From positions 1 through 44,581 of the forward strand of contig JBBQER010000020.1 in the NCBI GenBank assembly GCA_038320885.1: DNA of 44,581 nucleotides, read 5' to 3'. Origin of the DNA: JBBQER01 sp038320885 (GTDB lineage Bacteria > Actinomycetota > Acidimicrobiia > IMCC26256 > PALSA-610). The translations under genes and the position numbers were made by a program. The notes under the pieces were generated by a model. It saw nothing but the letters and a program-made list of their open reading frames with translations. It did not search any database and was not told the origin of the DNA. Of the stretch, positions 33,031 to 40,828 are shown piece after piece (position 1 is the stretch's first letter; every line of letters begins with the position of its first letter).

Positions 33031-33830
33031 GGCGCGAGCGCCTTCGCGTAGTCGTAGAGCTCGACGTCGAACGCGTTGTCGCGGACGATACGGGCGCGGA
33101 GCGCATCACTCGCATCCCACGCTTCGGAGCTGACGTTGGCGCGGGCGTCACCCGCCATGCCCGCCGGCCACCATCCGAACCGCGCGCGTAGAGATTCGAC
33201 GAACTCGTCGAACCGGTCGTTCAGCCCGACGACATCGACGCGCGCGAGGTTCTCCTTCGCGGCCGCCAGGCGATGCGCGTCGATCGTGATCGTGTCGGGC
33301 TCTCCGGCTCGTCGCTCCGCGCCCGTGCGCGTTGCGGTGAGACGCTCGTGAAACTCCTGAAAGCCCAATGTGCTCGCGAGCATCTGCGGGTGGTCGGCGG
33401 CGGTGACCGAGAAGAGCTTGGTCTGGTGATTCTCGACGAAGTGCCGGTACACGAACGGATCGTCGTAGATCGCGTCGAGTGGGAGATCTCGGTACTGCTC
33501 GTACAAGCGTTTGAACTGCTTCAAGACCGAGACCGTTCGATCGACGGGGTCTCGCAGCAGGGTGAGTGTCGTCGGATCGCCGCCGATCAGGTCGCGCACC
33601 ATGTACGGGAAGTGGCCCGAGTAGATCCGGATCTCGGCCCGGCGTTCGGGTGTGACCGCCACCAGCTTGGGAATGCTCGCGTACGGCTCGGCGTCGGTCG
33701 GATCACGCCGATCCAACGCCGGGCTCGGATAGACCTCGTCGGGCGCGAACTGCTGCAAGAGATGAAAGAAGAGCGAGGTCCCGCCCGTCTTCATCACGTG
33801 CACGAAGAAGAAGCGCGGCGGCGAGCTCAT
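33027..33830 (-). CDS. Sulfotransferase family 2-type protein, paralogue C
   Basis: This 267-residue enzyme is of the Sulfotransfer_2 type (related to heparan-sulfate and chondroitin sulfotransferases). The 5'-PAPS loop is VHVMKTGGTSLF with K14, the motif SGHFPYMV follows, and the 3'-phosphate site is LLRDPVDRTVSVLKQF with R93 and S101. The C-terminal half has VDVVGLNDRFDEFVESL. It shares design and start (MSS...FFF) with the enzyme at 40,070-40,828. Coupled to the stand-alone GT2 downstream by ATGA overlap, it likely sulfates the sugar that enzyme adds or its neighbour. It follows the anchored repeat protein gene by 24 bp. Confidence 0.92.
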   Translation of the reverse strand: MSSPPRFFFVHVMKTGGTSLFFHLLQQFAPDEVYPSPALDRRDPTDAEPYASIPKLVAVTPERRAEIRIYSGHFPYMVRDLIGGDPTTLTLLRDPVDRTVSVLKQFKRLYEQYRDLPLDAIYDDPFVYRHFVENHQTKLFSVTAADHPQMLASTLGFQEFHERLTATRTGAERRAGEPDTITIDAHRLAAAKENLARVDVVGLNDRFDEFVESLRARFGWWPAGMAGDARANVSSEAWDASDALRARIVRDNAFDVELYDYAKALAP

Positions 33831-33854
33831 GTCTCCCGCACTCGGTGCGCCGGT

Positions 33855-34514
33855 TCAGTTCGCGAAGCCGCTGCCCGCCGGGATCAGGATGATCTCGATC
33901 GCGGCGAAGGTCTTTTGGCTCCTCGCGCGCCCGCCGGCGAAAACGGAATCGCCGTTACTCACATCGGCCGCCTTCGCCGGCTTCGCGTTGGAGACCAGGT
34001 GCACGTCGCCCGTCTTGATCGCGCCGGCCGGGTGGCCGTTCCCCTTCGCGATCTTGATGGAATCGCTCCCGACTCCTTCGACGATCCGCCCGAGCTTGCT
34101 GGTGGGCGGCAGCACGATAATCTCATTCCCGCCGATGGTCACCAATACGCGATCGCCCGAATTGACGTCGGCGATCGTGCCCCTCACCGCCTCCTCGAAG
34201 ACGGTATCGGCAGTCGTGGTGAGGGTCTGCGTACCCCGCCGCTTCGTCGTCACCGTGAACGAGCCCGGCTTGGCCGCCGTCACCTTGCCGATCCGCTGCC
34301 CGAGCAGCCCCGTGGGCACACCCGTGGACGTGCCCTTGGCCTTGAGCTGCTTCCGCAAACTCGCCAGGTCCGACTTGGTTCGACTCTGCTCGACCTTGAA
34401 GCCGACCCCGAGGCCGATCAGCCCTCCGACGACGACGCCCACCGCGGCAATGACCGCGATCGCTCGAGTCGGGCTCTTGCGAACCCACTCGTCTGCAGAC
34501 GTCGTGATCGACAT
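33855..34514 (-). CDS. Membrane-anchored protein with DUF5666-like repeats (paralogue 2)
   Basis: This 219-residue protein has one helix at about 18-40 (AIAVIAAVGVVVGGLIGLGVGF), a short charged coiled-coil-like stalk (SDLASLRKQLKAK), then repeats such as GKVTAAKPGSFTVTTKRRGTQTLTTTADT and GRIVEGVGSDSIKI. It ends in IEIILIPAGSGFAN, as in the protein at 27,958-28,722. Start ATG 34514 has GAGAGGTGA just upstream; the longer upstream frame is arginine-rich and not protein-like. It lies between a lipoprotein gene and a sulfotransferase gene. It may be an assembly or anchoring factor at the outer membrane face; function unknown. Confidence 0.82.
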   Translation of the reverse strand: MSITTSADEWVRKSPTRAIAVIAAVGVVVGGLIGLGVGFKVEQSRTKSDLASLRKQLKAKGTSTGVPTGLLGQRIGKVTAAKPGSFTVTTKRRGTQTLTTTADTVFEEAVRGTIADVNSGDRVLVTIGGNEIIVLPPTSKLGRIVEGVGSDSIKIAKGNGHPAGAIKTGDVHLVSNAKPAKAADVSNGDSVFAGGRARSQKTFAAIEIILIPAGSGFAN

Positions 34515-34573
34515 GGTCACCTCTCGGCCCCGGATAAGAAGTCGGTCATTATCACACGAACCCGGAGCTCGAG

Positions 34574-35251
34574 TCAGGGAAGCCGCGCGTATTCGGCATA
34601 CGCGAGTGCTGTCGACTCCCCGGCCTGGTCCGTGCGGGGGCCGCTCGTCGTGACCGCCTGGACCGCGTACGGGCCCTTCGAGAACAGGACGACTCCCGAA
34701 GCACCGCGCGGGTCGTTGGCCTTCAGGCCGATGGCCCCGGCCAGACTCGGCGTGAACGGCACCGGGGCAGCGCGCGACGCGCCCGCGATGACCGCCGAGC
34801 GCCAGTGCGAGAGGTACGACTTCGCCCCGGCCGGCGTCGCGAATTGGTACACGTAGAGGAAGTTCTGGCTGACCGCGGGTTCCGTCGACCACTGTCTCTG
34901 GAACCCGCGCAGGAACCCGGCCGCCGTGAGCGCCTGGCGCGCATCTCGCTCGTCGCTCAAGGCGTCGTCGCGTACGGCCTTCTCGAGATTGGTCGGACCC
35001 GTATCGGCCAGGGTGTTCGGCTTGCGCGGAAACCCGCTCGGCGCGTCCTCGAGGACCAGCGACGCGAGCGGCGGCCCGGGTATCGACAACGTGGTCGTCG
35101 GCAGGGTCGCCGGTGCGCCCGTCGTGCGCGACACCGGTGGCTTGGCCGTCGTGGTGGGTACGGTCTTGCCGCTTCCGCTCGAGCAGCCGCAGGCCACGAC
35201 GACCAGCGCCGAACCGGCGACAAGGGCTCCTCGGGTCAGCACGCGGCGCAA
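34574..35251 (-). CDS. Predicted lipoprotein
   Basis: This 225-residue secreted protein has a signal peptide (MRRVLTRGALVAGSALVVVA) and lipobox VVAC with C21 as the lipidated residue. A Thr/Pro-rich spacer (29-60) and a globular domain follow, with FLRGFQRQW, FATPAGAKSYLSHWRS and GVVLFSKGPYAVQAV. That pattern recalls actinobacterial lipoproteins of unknown function that resemble the DUF7373/LpqN-like 'membrane-associated' fold; I do not name it. Start TTG 35251, 2 bp after the upstream stop; GTG 35242 is the alternative. It would sit on the outer face of the membrane near the glycan. Confidence 0.8.
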   Translation of the reverse strand: MRRVLTRGALVAGSALVVVACGCSSGSGKTVPTTTAKPPVSRTTGAPATLPTTTLSIPGPPLASLVLEDAPSGFPRKPNTLADTGPTNLEKAVRDDALSDERDARQALTAAGFLRGFQRQWSTEPAVSQNFLYVYQFATPAGAKSYLSHWRSAVIAGASRAAPVPFTPSLAGAIGLKANDPRGASGVVLFSKGPYAVQAVTTSGPRTDQAGESTALAYAEYARLP

Positions 35252-35253
35252 CG

Positions 35254-36222
35254 CTACTGCCCGCTGAGGTCGAGCAACTCGCGTTGCACCTCGGTCGCGC
35301 GCGCTCGCTGCGGCGCCTGCTCCGGCAACTCCGGTGCCGGGTCACCGTCGACGATGTTCCGCAGCGTGGCCGCCGCCCACTGCGCAAACTCCCATCGTTC
35401 GCGACCGGCTCCCGACGCCGCGAACCACGGCACCGACGCGTCGCCCAACGACGTGTCGGAGCTCCGTTCGAGGACACCGGGATCCGACAAGTACTGGGAG
35501 ATGCCACCGACATGCAGGAGCGCCGGGTTCTCGACGTGCGTCAGCACGAGACCGTCGCCCTGCAACAGGATGTTCGACACCTTGGCCGTGTCGTAGAGCC
35601 GGAACCGGCGGCCCATCTCCTCGAGGCGGCGTTGAACGCGCGGCGCGAGCGTGTCGTACGCGTAGGCGCGAAACGTCACTCCCCAGTCTTTCCGAACGCG
35701 TTCTACTCCCGCGCGACGGTAGATCGCGAGGTAGGAGCTCCCGTAGACGAAGCCGTCGTGACCCACCGAGTGCCTGCCGACAACGTCGGGAGTGCCCGGC
35801 CGGAGGATCGAGTCGTCGGCCCAGGCGACGTCGCACGACGTGACGACGTCGGCGCGCGTGAACAGCTCGACGAACATCTTCATGAACGGCCGCTTCGCCT
35901 TCACATCGGAGTCGACGAAACAGAAGAACTCCCCGTCGTCGTTCGCCGCGTAGATCTCGTCGAGCGCGACGCCGTGCGGAACCATGGTGGCGGTCGACAA
36001 CGGGAACACGTCGACCCGCGTGCCGGAGGCGGCCGCGAGCTCGCGCATGGCCTGCAGCTCGTCGGGCGGGCACCCGTTGGCGACGAGTCGCAATCGCACG
36101 TCGCTGTGCGCGAGCAGGCTGCGCGTGAACAGCTGCAGGTACCGGAACGTCCCCGGTGTCATGACGACGTTGAAGACGAACATGGCCTCTTCCGCCGCTC
36201 GTTCTCCGGCCGAGGTCGCCAT
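35254..36222 (-). CDS. GT-A fold glycosyltransferase
   Basis: This 322-residue protein starts its fold at MFVFNVVMTPGTFRYLQLFTRSLL. It has a clear DxD (FCFVDSDVKAKRP, D104-S-D106) for metal and nucleotide-sugar binding. The later half has GRHSVGHDGFVYGSSYLAIYRR and VLTHVENPALLHVGGISQY. It looks like a cytoplasmic retaining-type GT-A enzyme related to GT2/GT8-like families. Start ATG 36222 shares one base with the upstream TGA (TGATG), so translation is probably coupled. Sugar unknown. Confidence 0.85.
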   Translation of the reverse strand: MATSAGERAAEEAMFVFNVVMTPGTFRYLQLFTRSLLAHSDVRLRLVANGCPPDELQAMRELAAASGTRVDVFPLSTATMVPHGVALDEIYAANDDGEFFCFVDSDVKAKRPFMKMFVELFTRADVVTSCDVAWADDSILRPGTPDVVGRHSVGHDGFVYGSSYLAIYRRAGVERVRKDWGVTFRAYAYDTLAPRVQRRLEEMGRRFRLYDTAKVSNILLQGDGLVLTHVENPALLHVGGISQYLSDPGVLERSSDTSLGDASVPWFAASGAGRERWEFAQWAAATLRNIVDGDPAPELPEQAPQRARATEVQRELLDLSGQ

Positions 36223-37292
36223 CAGCCGAGGCGCTCGGCGCGGTCGATGGCCGAGAGCACCGACGCCGCGTAGTCCCGCGGAAGCGGCCACTCGAGCGTC
36301 GACGCCGGCCCCGGCGCCGCCGCGACCCGGTCGATGGCGTCGGTGATCGCGTCGGCATCGTGCGGGTCGAACAACTCGACCGGTGCGCCGCGCACGATCT
36401 CCGGCAACGCTCCGCCCCTGCTCACCGCAACGGGGATCCCGGCCGCCATCGCCTCCGCGACGGGCAATCCGAAGCCCTCCTCGAACGAAGGCTGGATCAG
36501 CAAGGTCGCCGACGCGAGCAGTTCCTCCAGCGCGTCCTGCGTCACGACGCCCGGCAACTCGATCCGCGCGCCATGCTGCGACGCGACGGAACGCAAGCGA
36601 TCGATCGACTGTTTTCCGTCGACCCCGGCCAGCGTGAGCACCGCGCCCTGCGCGGCGAAGTCGGTCGTGGCGAAGCCTCGGACGAGCCCGTCGAGATTCT
36701 TGTGCGGCGCGTCGCGCCCGACGAAGATCACCCGGTCGACGGGGTGTGCCGTCGTGCGGAGCGCCTTGATCCGGGCCGCCGACTCGTGGTCGATCGCGTT
36801 CTTCACCACGACGATTCGATCGGGCGCCAGCCCGAGATCCTCTTGCAACCTTTGCTTGGAGAACTCCGAAACCGTCACGACGAGCGTCGAGTGCCGGGCC
36901 ATCCACCTGATGTACTCGCGCATGATCGGCGCGAGGGCACGTGACGGCGGATAGCGGAACGGGATCGTGTCGTGGACCGTCGTCAGCTCGACGGGCGCCA
37001 ACCTCCAGGCCGGGCGCAGGTGATGCGTGAAGTACGCGACGCGAGGTCGCGACGATCGCGGGCCGGGAAATTCTCGTTGGCTGTAGAGCGCCTTCGGGTG
37101 ATGCCGGTTCGCCACCCGGGTCGCGTTCGACCAGAGATGCGGCGTCACCGTGTCGGGACCCCACACCACCCAAGCGCCTGGCGGGTCGAGCTCGTGCAGT
37201 CCCTGGAGGAGATGCTCGGTGACTCGACCCGGCCCGCCGATCCCGAGCCAGCGCGCGTCCACCAGCTTCGGACCGTTCGGGTTCGCTTTCAT
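36222..37292 (-). CDS. Glycosyltransferase family 4 (GT-B)
   Basis: This 356-residue GT4 enzyme has the N-terminal LGIGGPGRVTEHLL donor loop, VHDTIPFRYPP, VTVSEFSKQRL, VIFVGRDAPHKNLDGLVRGF, and QPSFEEGFGLPVAEAMAAGIPVAVSRGGALPE with the paired glutamates of the nucleotide-sugar site. It resembles mannosyl- and rhamnosyltransferases with an HDxxxF acceptor loop. In the run of minus-strand genes it sits 24 bp after another GT4 and is coupled to the GT-A gene downstream. Likely cytoplasmic, extending a lipid-linked repeat unit. Confidence 0.92.
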   Translation of the reverse strand: MKANPNGPKLVDARWLGIGGPGRVTEHLLQGLHELDPPGAWVVWGPDTVTPHLWSNATRVANRHHPKALYSQREFPGPRSSRPRVAYFTHHLRPAWRLAPVELTTVHDTIPFRYPPSRALAPIMREYIRWMARHSTLVVTVSEFSKQRLQEDLGLAPDRIVVVKNAIDHESAARIKALRTTAHPVDRVIFVGRDAPHKNLDGLVRGFATTDFAAQGAVLTLAGVDGKQSIDRLRSVASQHGARIELPGVVTQDALEELLASATLLIQPSFEEGFGLPVAEAMAAGIPVAVSRGGALPEIVRGAPVELFDPHDADAITDAIDRVAAAPGPASTLEWPLPRDYAASVLSAIDRAERLG

Positions 37293-37316
37293 GGTCCGAT
37301 CCTCATGGGCGCGCCA

Positions 37317-38492
37317 TCATGCCCGCCGGCGGCCCTCCGCGACGGCCTCCTTCAACACGCGTTCGAGCGTGTCGATCGAGCGATCCCACGTGAACGACGC
37401 CGAGCGCGCGAGCGCGGCCCGCCCCATCTCGGCGAGCAGCTCGGGCGACCGGTACAGCCGCGTGATCGCGGCCGCCAGCGCGTCGGGTGCTCCGGGCGGC
37501 ACGAGCAGCCCCGTCACTCCGTCGTCGACGACCTCGCGCGGCGCGCCGGAGTCGGTCGCGATCGACGCGATGCCCGACGCCGCCGCCTCCATGAGCACGA
37601 GCCCGAACCCCTCGGCGGTCCGGGTCGGGAGGATGAACACGTCGGCGGCCCGGTAGTAGTCGGGAAGATCGAGATCGGGGATGTAGCCGACCAGATGCAC
37701 GTTGGCGAGACCGTCGCGGGCGATGCGCTGCTTGATCTCGGCGTGCTCGGGACCCGTCCCGCCGATCACCACTCGCATGCCGGCCATATCGCGCACGCGT
37801 GTCGCCGCGTCGAGCAGCGTGTCGAGTCCGTTCCGGTAGAACAGTCGTCGCACCGTGAGCGCGATGAACGCGTCGACGGGCAGGTCGAGGCGCCGGCGGA
37901 TCGCCGCGCGCTCGGCCGCCGCGACGGGAGAGAACCGGTCGACGTCGGTACCGAGGTGCATCACGGTGACCTCGCGACCGGGCGCCAGCCGCTGCACGTA
38001 GCGAGCGGTGAACTCGCTGATCGCGAGGAGCCGGTCGGCCGAGCCGACCGTGTAACGCGCGATCGTCCCGTCCGCACCCCGCTGGACGATGTTCAAGGGG
38101 AAGCGGTATTCGATGAACGGGTTGTTCTGGATCAGCACGAACGGCTTGTTCTGTGCCCGCGCCGCGCGCGCCGCCGCGATCGTGCTCATGAAGGTGTGCG
38201 TGTGCGCGACCACGACATCCGCCTCGCGCGCGAGGCGGGACGCCAACGAGAACAGCCTGGGCGAGAACAGCGGGTACGGGAGCCGAATGCGCTCCTCCAA
38301 CACGTTGCTGGCGGCGACCTTGTGCACGGGGAAGCCGTCGTCGTACGACAGCGCCCGGTCGTCACCGATGCGCGACGACAGCGCCGTGACGTCGTGACCG
38401 CGCTCTACGAGCCGACGAGATTGCTCACGCGCTTCGAACTCGACACCACCCACATGCGGCAGCCAGTAGTGCGCCGCCGTGAGGACGCGCAT
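37317..38492 (-). CDS. Glycosyltransferase family 4 (GT-B)
   Basis: This 391-residue GT4 enzyme of the PimB/WcaL-like type starts with RVLTAAHYWLPHVGGVEFEAREQ. It has VVAHTHTFMSTI, VMHLGTDVDRFSP, LTVRRLFYRNGLDTLL (arginine-lysine type donor site) and TAEGFGLVLMEAAASGIASIATDSGAPREVV. The family uses GDP- or UDP-sugars on polyprenyl-linked acceptors. It begins 3 bp after the stop of the DPM1-like gene, so one operon. Start ATG 38492. Confidence 0.93.
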   Translation of the reverse strand: MRVLTAAHYWLPHVGGVEFEAREQSRRLVERGHDVTALSSRIGDDRALSYDDGFPVHKVAASNVLEERIRLPYPLFSPRLFSLASRLAREADVVVAHTHTFMSTIAAARAARAQNKPFVLIQNNPFIEYRFPLNIVQRGADGTIARYTVGSADRLLAISEFTARYVQRLAPGREVTVMHLGTDVDRFSPVAAAERAAIRRRLDLPVDAFIALTVRRLFYRNGLDTLLDAATRVRDMAGMRVVIGGTGPEHAEIKQRIARDGLANVHLVGYIPDLDLPDYYRAADVFILPTRTAEGFGLVLMEAAASGIASIATDSGAPREVVDDGVTGLLVPPGAPDALAAAITRLYRSPELLAEMGRAALARSASFTWDRSIDTLERVLKEAVAEGRRRA

Positions 38493-38495
38493 CCC

Positions 38496-39734
38496 TCAGG
38501 AGCCGCGCGGCGCAGGAGTCTCCAGGGGCGCGCGCTGGATCGGCTGCTCGTCCGCAGTGCGGATGGAGAGCACACCGATCGAGAAGCTCCCGAGGATCGT
38601 CTGCGAACCCATCACCAGACCGAGGATCGCGGGCGTGATGGTACGAACGTTGGTGCCGGGATTCAGAGCACCGTAATCGGCCTGACGCCAGCGGATGAAC
38701 GACAACAGCGCGACGATCAAGCCGAACACGATCATGCCCGCGCCGAAGACGAGTCCGCGTTCGAGTGTGAGCGCACGCTCGAAGCGGTTGACCCGCGCGC
38801 GCACGGGCAGGATCCCGCGCGTCTCCGCATAGCTCTGCATCAACAGGCCGAACCAAAGTGCCTGATAGCCGATGATCATGAGCGCGGCGGCATAGAGCAA
38901 GCCGGCGATGTCGAGATGGCCGACGTAACCGAACGTCAGCGCGGTCGTGCCGACGGCGCCGATACCCAGCGCGATCAAGCCCGGGTACACGAACACCCAC
39001 CGCGGGCAGAACAGCAACAGGAATCGCAGGTGGCGCCATCCGTCGCGGAAGCTGCGCAAGTGCGGCGCGCGACTGCGCCCGTCGGGGCGCAACGTGGTGG
39101 GCACCTCGTTGATCTGGAGCTTGGCCAGGCTCGCCTTCACGACCATCTCGCTGGCGAACTCCATCCCGCCGGAACGCAGACCGAGACCGAGGATCGCGTC
39201 CTTGCGGAAGCCGCGCATGCCGCAGTGGAAGTCACGAACCTTCGTACGGAAGAACAGCCGGCCGATTCCGGAGAGCACCGGATTGCCGATCCAGCGGTGC
39301 AACCAGGGCATCGCGCCCGGCGCGATCCCGCCCTTGAAGCGATTGCCCATGACCAGGTCGTCGCCACTGCGGAGCCGCGCCAGGAACGGCCCGAGGTTCT
39401 CGAGGTCGTAGCTGTCGTCGGCGTCGGCCATGATCACGTAGGTGCCCCGGGCGGCGCGGATGCCGCTCATCAAGGCGTTGCCGTAGCCCTTCCGCCTCAC
39501 GGTGACGACCCGCGCGCCCGCGGCTTCCGCGAGCTCCCGGGAGTCGTCGGTGCTGCCGTTGTCGGCGACGACGACCTCGCCGTCGACGCCGGCCTCCAGG
39601 AGCCAGCGCTTGGCCTTGGTGACGCAGACGGCCACGGTCTCGGCCTCGTTCAGGCACGGCATGACGACGGTGAGCTCGACCTCCCCCGCGAGCCGACGCG
39701 GCCCCTCCGTCGCAATCGCCGCCAAGTTCCCCAT
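38496..39734 (-). CDS. GT2 (DPM1-like) glycosyltransferase with C-terminal membrane helices
   Basis: The protein has 412 residues. Residues 18-240 are a polyprenyl-phosphate-sugar synthase-like GT2: LTVVMPCLNEAETVAVC, VVVADNGSTDDS, and IMADADDSYDL with DADD at 104-107. FHCGMRGFRK follows. The rest carries about four helices (from RFLLLFCPRWVFVYPGLIALG to the helix near residue 385) and a short tail. Such enzymes make undecaprenyl-phosphate sugars used by GT-C enzymes, and GT-C-like proteins are present here (15,459; 40,825; 42,599). Start ATG 39734 lies 8 nt after TACGAT (39,748-39,743). It is the first gene of the long minus-strand series ending at 32,107. Confidence 0.92.
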   Translation of the reverse strand: MGNLAAIATEGPRRLAGEVELTVVMPCLNEAETVAVCVTKAKRWLLEAGVDGEVVVADNGSTDDSRELAEAAGARVVTVRRKGYGNALMSGIRAARGTYVIMADADDSYDLENLGPFLARLRSGDDLVMGNRFKGGIAPGAMPWLHRWIGNPVLSGIGRLFFRTKVRDFHCGMRGFRKDAILGLGLRSGGMEFASEMVVKASLAKLQINEVPTTLRPDGRSRAPHLRSFRDGWRHLRFLLLFCPRWVFVYPGLIALGIGAVGTTALTFGYVGHLDIAGLLYAAALMIIGYQALWFGLLMQSYAETRGILPVRARVNRFERALTLERGLVFGAGMIVFGLIVALLSFIRWRQADYGALNPGTNVRTITPAILGLVMGSQTILGSFSIGVLSIRTADEQPIQRAPLETPAPRGS

Positions 39735-39742
39735 TCGCGCGA

Positions 39743-39748
39743 ATCGTA
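39743..39748 (-). promoter_or_regulatory. Predicted -10 box for the 39,734-35,254 operon
   Basis: TACGAT on the minus strand fits TANNNT and ends 8 nt before ATG 39734. No ribosome site is visible, so a leaderless or nearly leaderless transcript is likely. No -35 recognised. Confidence 0.4.
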
Positions 39749-39807
39749 GCTGCTGAACGACGCGTTGTACACGGGCCGAACGGCCCGGAAGGCAGGCTCC
39801 GGGCGGG

Positions 39808-40051
39808 TCATACGCCGCCGGCGACCTCCCGGCGGGAGTCGAGATGGCGGTTCACGAGGCGGAGACCGGCCGCCCCGGCGGCCACGGTCAGGAGCGCAAA
39901 GACCGCCGGCGCCCACGTCCCGAGATCGCGGCTCCGGAGCCACCAGAACTCGAATCGGGGCGGGCCCGGAGACCCGCGTGACGGGCGTCGGGCCGAGCTT
40001 GTTCGTGACGTGGTCGATGGTGTTCGAGAACGCGTCCGGAAGTGACCGCAA
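39808..40051 (-). pseudogene. Frameshifted small single-helix membrane protein
   Basis: Two overlapping frames join into one sensible protein of about 81 residues. From TTG 40051 one frame reads LRSLPDAFSNTIDHVTNKLG and PTPVTRVSGPAPI. One base later, the adjacent frame continues with FEFWWLRSRDLGTWAPAVFALLTVAAGAA, a tryptophan-rich juxtamembrane region and one helix, and ends at TGA 39808 after RREVAGGV. The switch lies at about 39,955-39,967, inside a G/C run (ggggcgggccc on the plus strand), so one extra base explains it. It follows the sulfotransferase gene by 18 bp. It could be a true frameshift, a programmed one, or a sequencing error. Confidence 0.55.
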
Positions 40052-40069
40052 GTGAGGTGCGCCGTGAGA

Positions 40070-40828
40070 TCACGCGCCGGCCCGGCCGTTGGCGAACCTG
40101 GTCTCGTAGAGATCGCGTGCGAACTCGTAGAACTCGATATCGAGCGTGTTGTCTGCCGCGATGCGAGCCCGGAACTCGTCCGAGACCTCGTCGGCCCGGG
40201 CGGTCTTGTTCGCGTGCCCGGGAGTGCCGAGGTTCCATCCGAACCGCGCCTGCAGCTCGTCACAGAACTCCTCGAATCGCTCCTGCAACCCGAACACCTC
40301 GATCCGGGAGAGCCGGTCCATCGCTGCGGTCAGGTGCTCGGGAGTGAATGCAACCGGTGTGAACATCGCCCAGCCCTTGGGCGCAGTCGACGCGGCGACC
40401 TCGTCGGCGGACAAGGCGAACATCTTCACCATGTAGTTGGGCGCGGCCATCGACTGGGTGGAGGCTTCGTAGAGCTCCTCCAGCGATCGGCCTCCGGCGG
40501 CCGGTTCCCGCTCCCGGTACCGATGGAGTTGCGACAGCACGCGATCGACCGGTTCGCGCAACACGGTGAACGTCACGAAGTCCGCGTCGAGCAGCTCGAC
40601 GGTGGCAAGGGGGAAGTGGCCGGTGACGATCTCGATCTCGTCGCGTCTGTGGTTCCAGCGCGAGAGCAACACCTCGACCGAGATTTGCGGAGCGACAACG
40701 AGGAGGTCGCCGTCGGTCGCGTCGGGATACATCGCGCTGGGCTCGAAGTGGCGAGCCAAACGGTGCCACAGCGTCGTTCCGCCGGTCTTCTGGATGTGCG
40801 CGAAGAAGAACCGGGTGCGCGAGCTCAT
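40070..40828 (-). CDS. Sulfotransferase family 2-type protein, paralogue D
   Basis: This 252-residue enzyme is of the same type as the one at 33,027-33,830. The 5'-PAPS loop is AHIQKTGGTTLW with K14, then VTGHFPLATVEL, and the 3'-phosphate site VLREPVDRVLSQLHRY with R91 and S99. IEVFGLQERFEEFCDEL near the C-terminus matches the paralogue's VGLNDRFDEFVESL. Start ATG 40828 overlaps the stop of the DDWDF membrane protein gene (ATGA), tying sulfation to that protein's product. Sulfates a sugar hydroxyl or amine; acceptor unknown. Confidence 0.92.
   Translation of the reverse strand: MSSRTRFFFAHIQKTGGTTLWHRLARHFEPSAMYPDATDGDLLVVAPQISVEVLLSRWNHRRDEIEIVTGHFPLATVELLDADFVTFTVLREPVDRVLSQLHRYREREPAAGGRSLEELYEASTQSMAAPNYMVKMFALSADEVAASTAPKGWAMFTPVAFTPEHLTAAMDRLSRIEVFGLQERFEEFCDELQARFGWNLGTPGHANKTARADEVSDEFRARIAADNTLDIEFYEFARDLYETRFANGRAGA

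Noticed and set aside
36972..39749. Plus-strand open frame of about 925 codons
   Set aside because: It lies antisense to three well-supported glycosyltransferase genes; composition is arginine-, aspartate- and histidine-rich with no domain motif. Long antisense frames are normal at this GC content.
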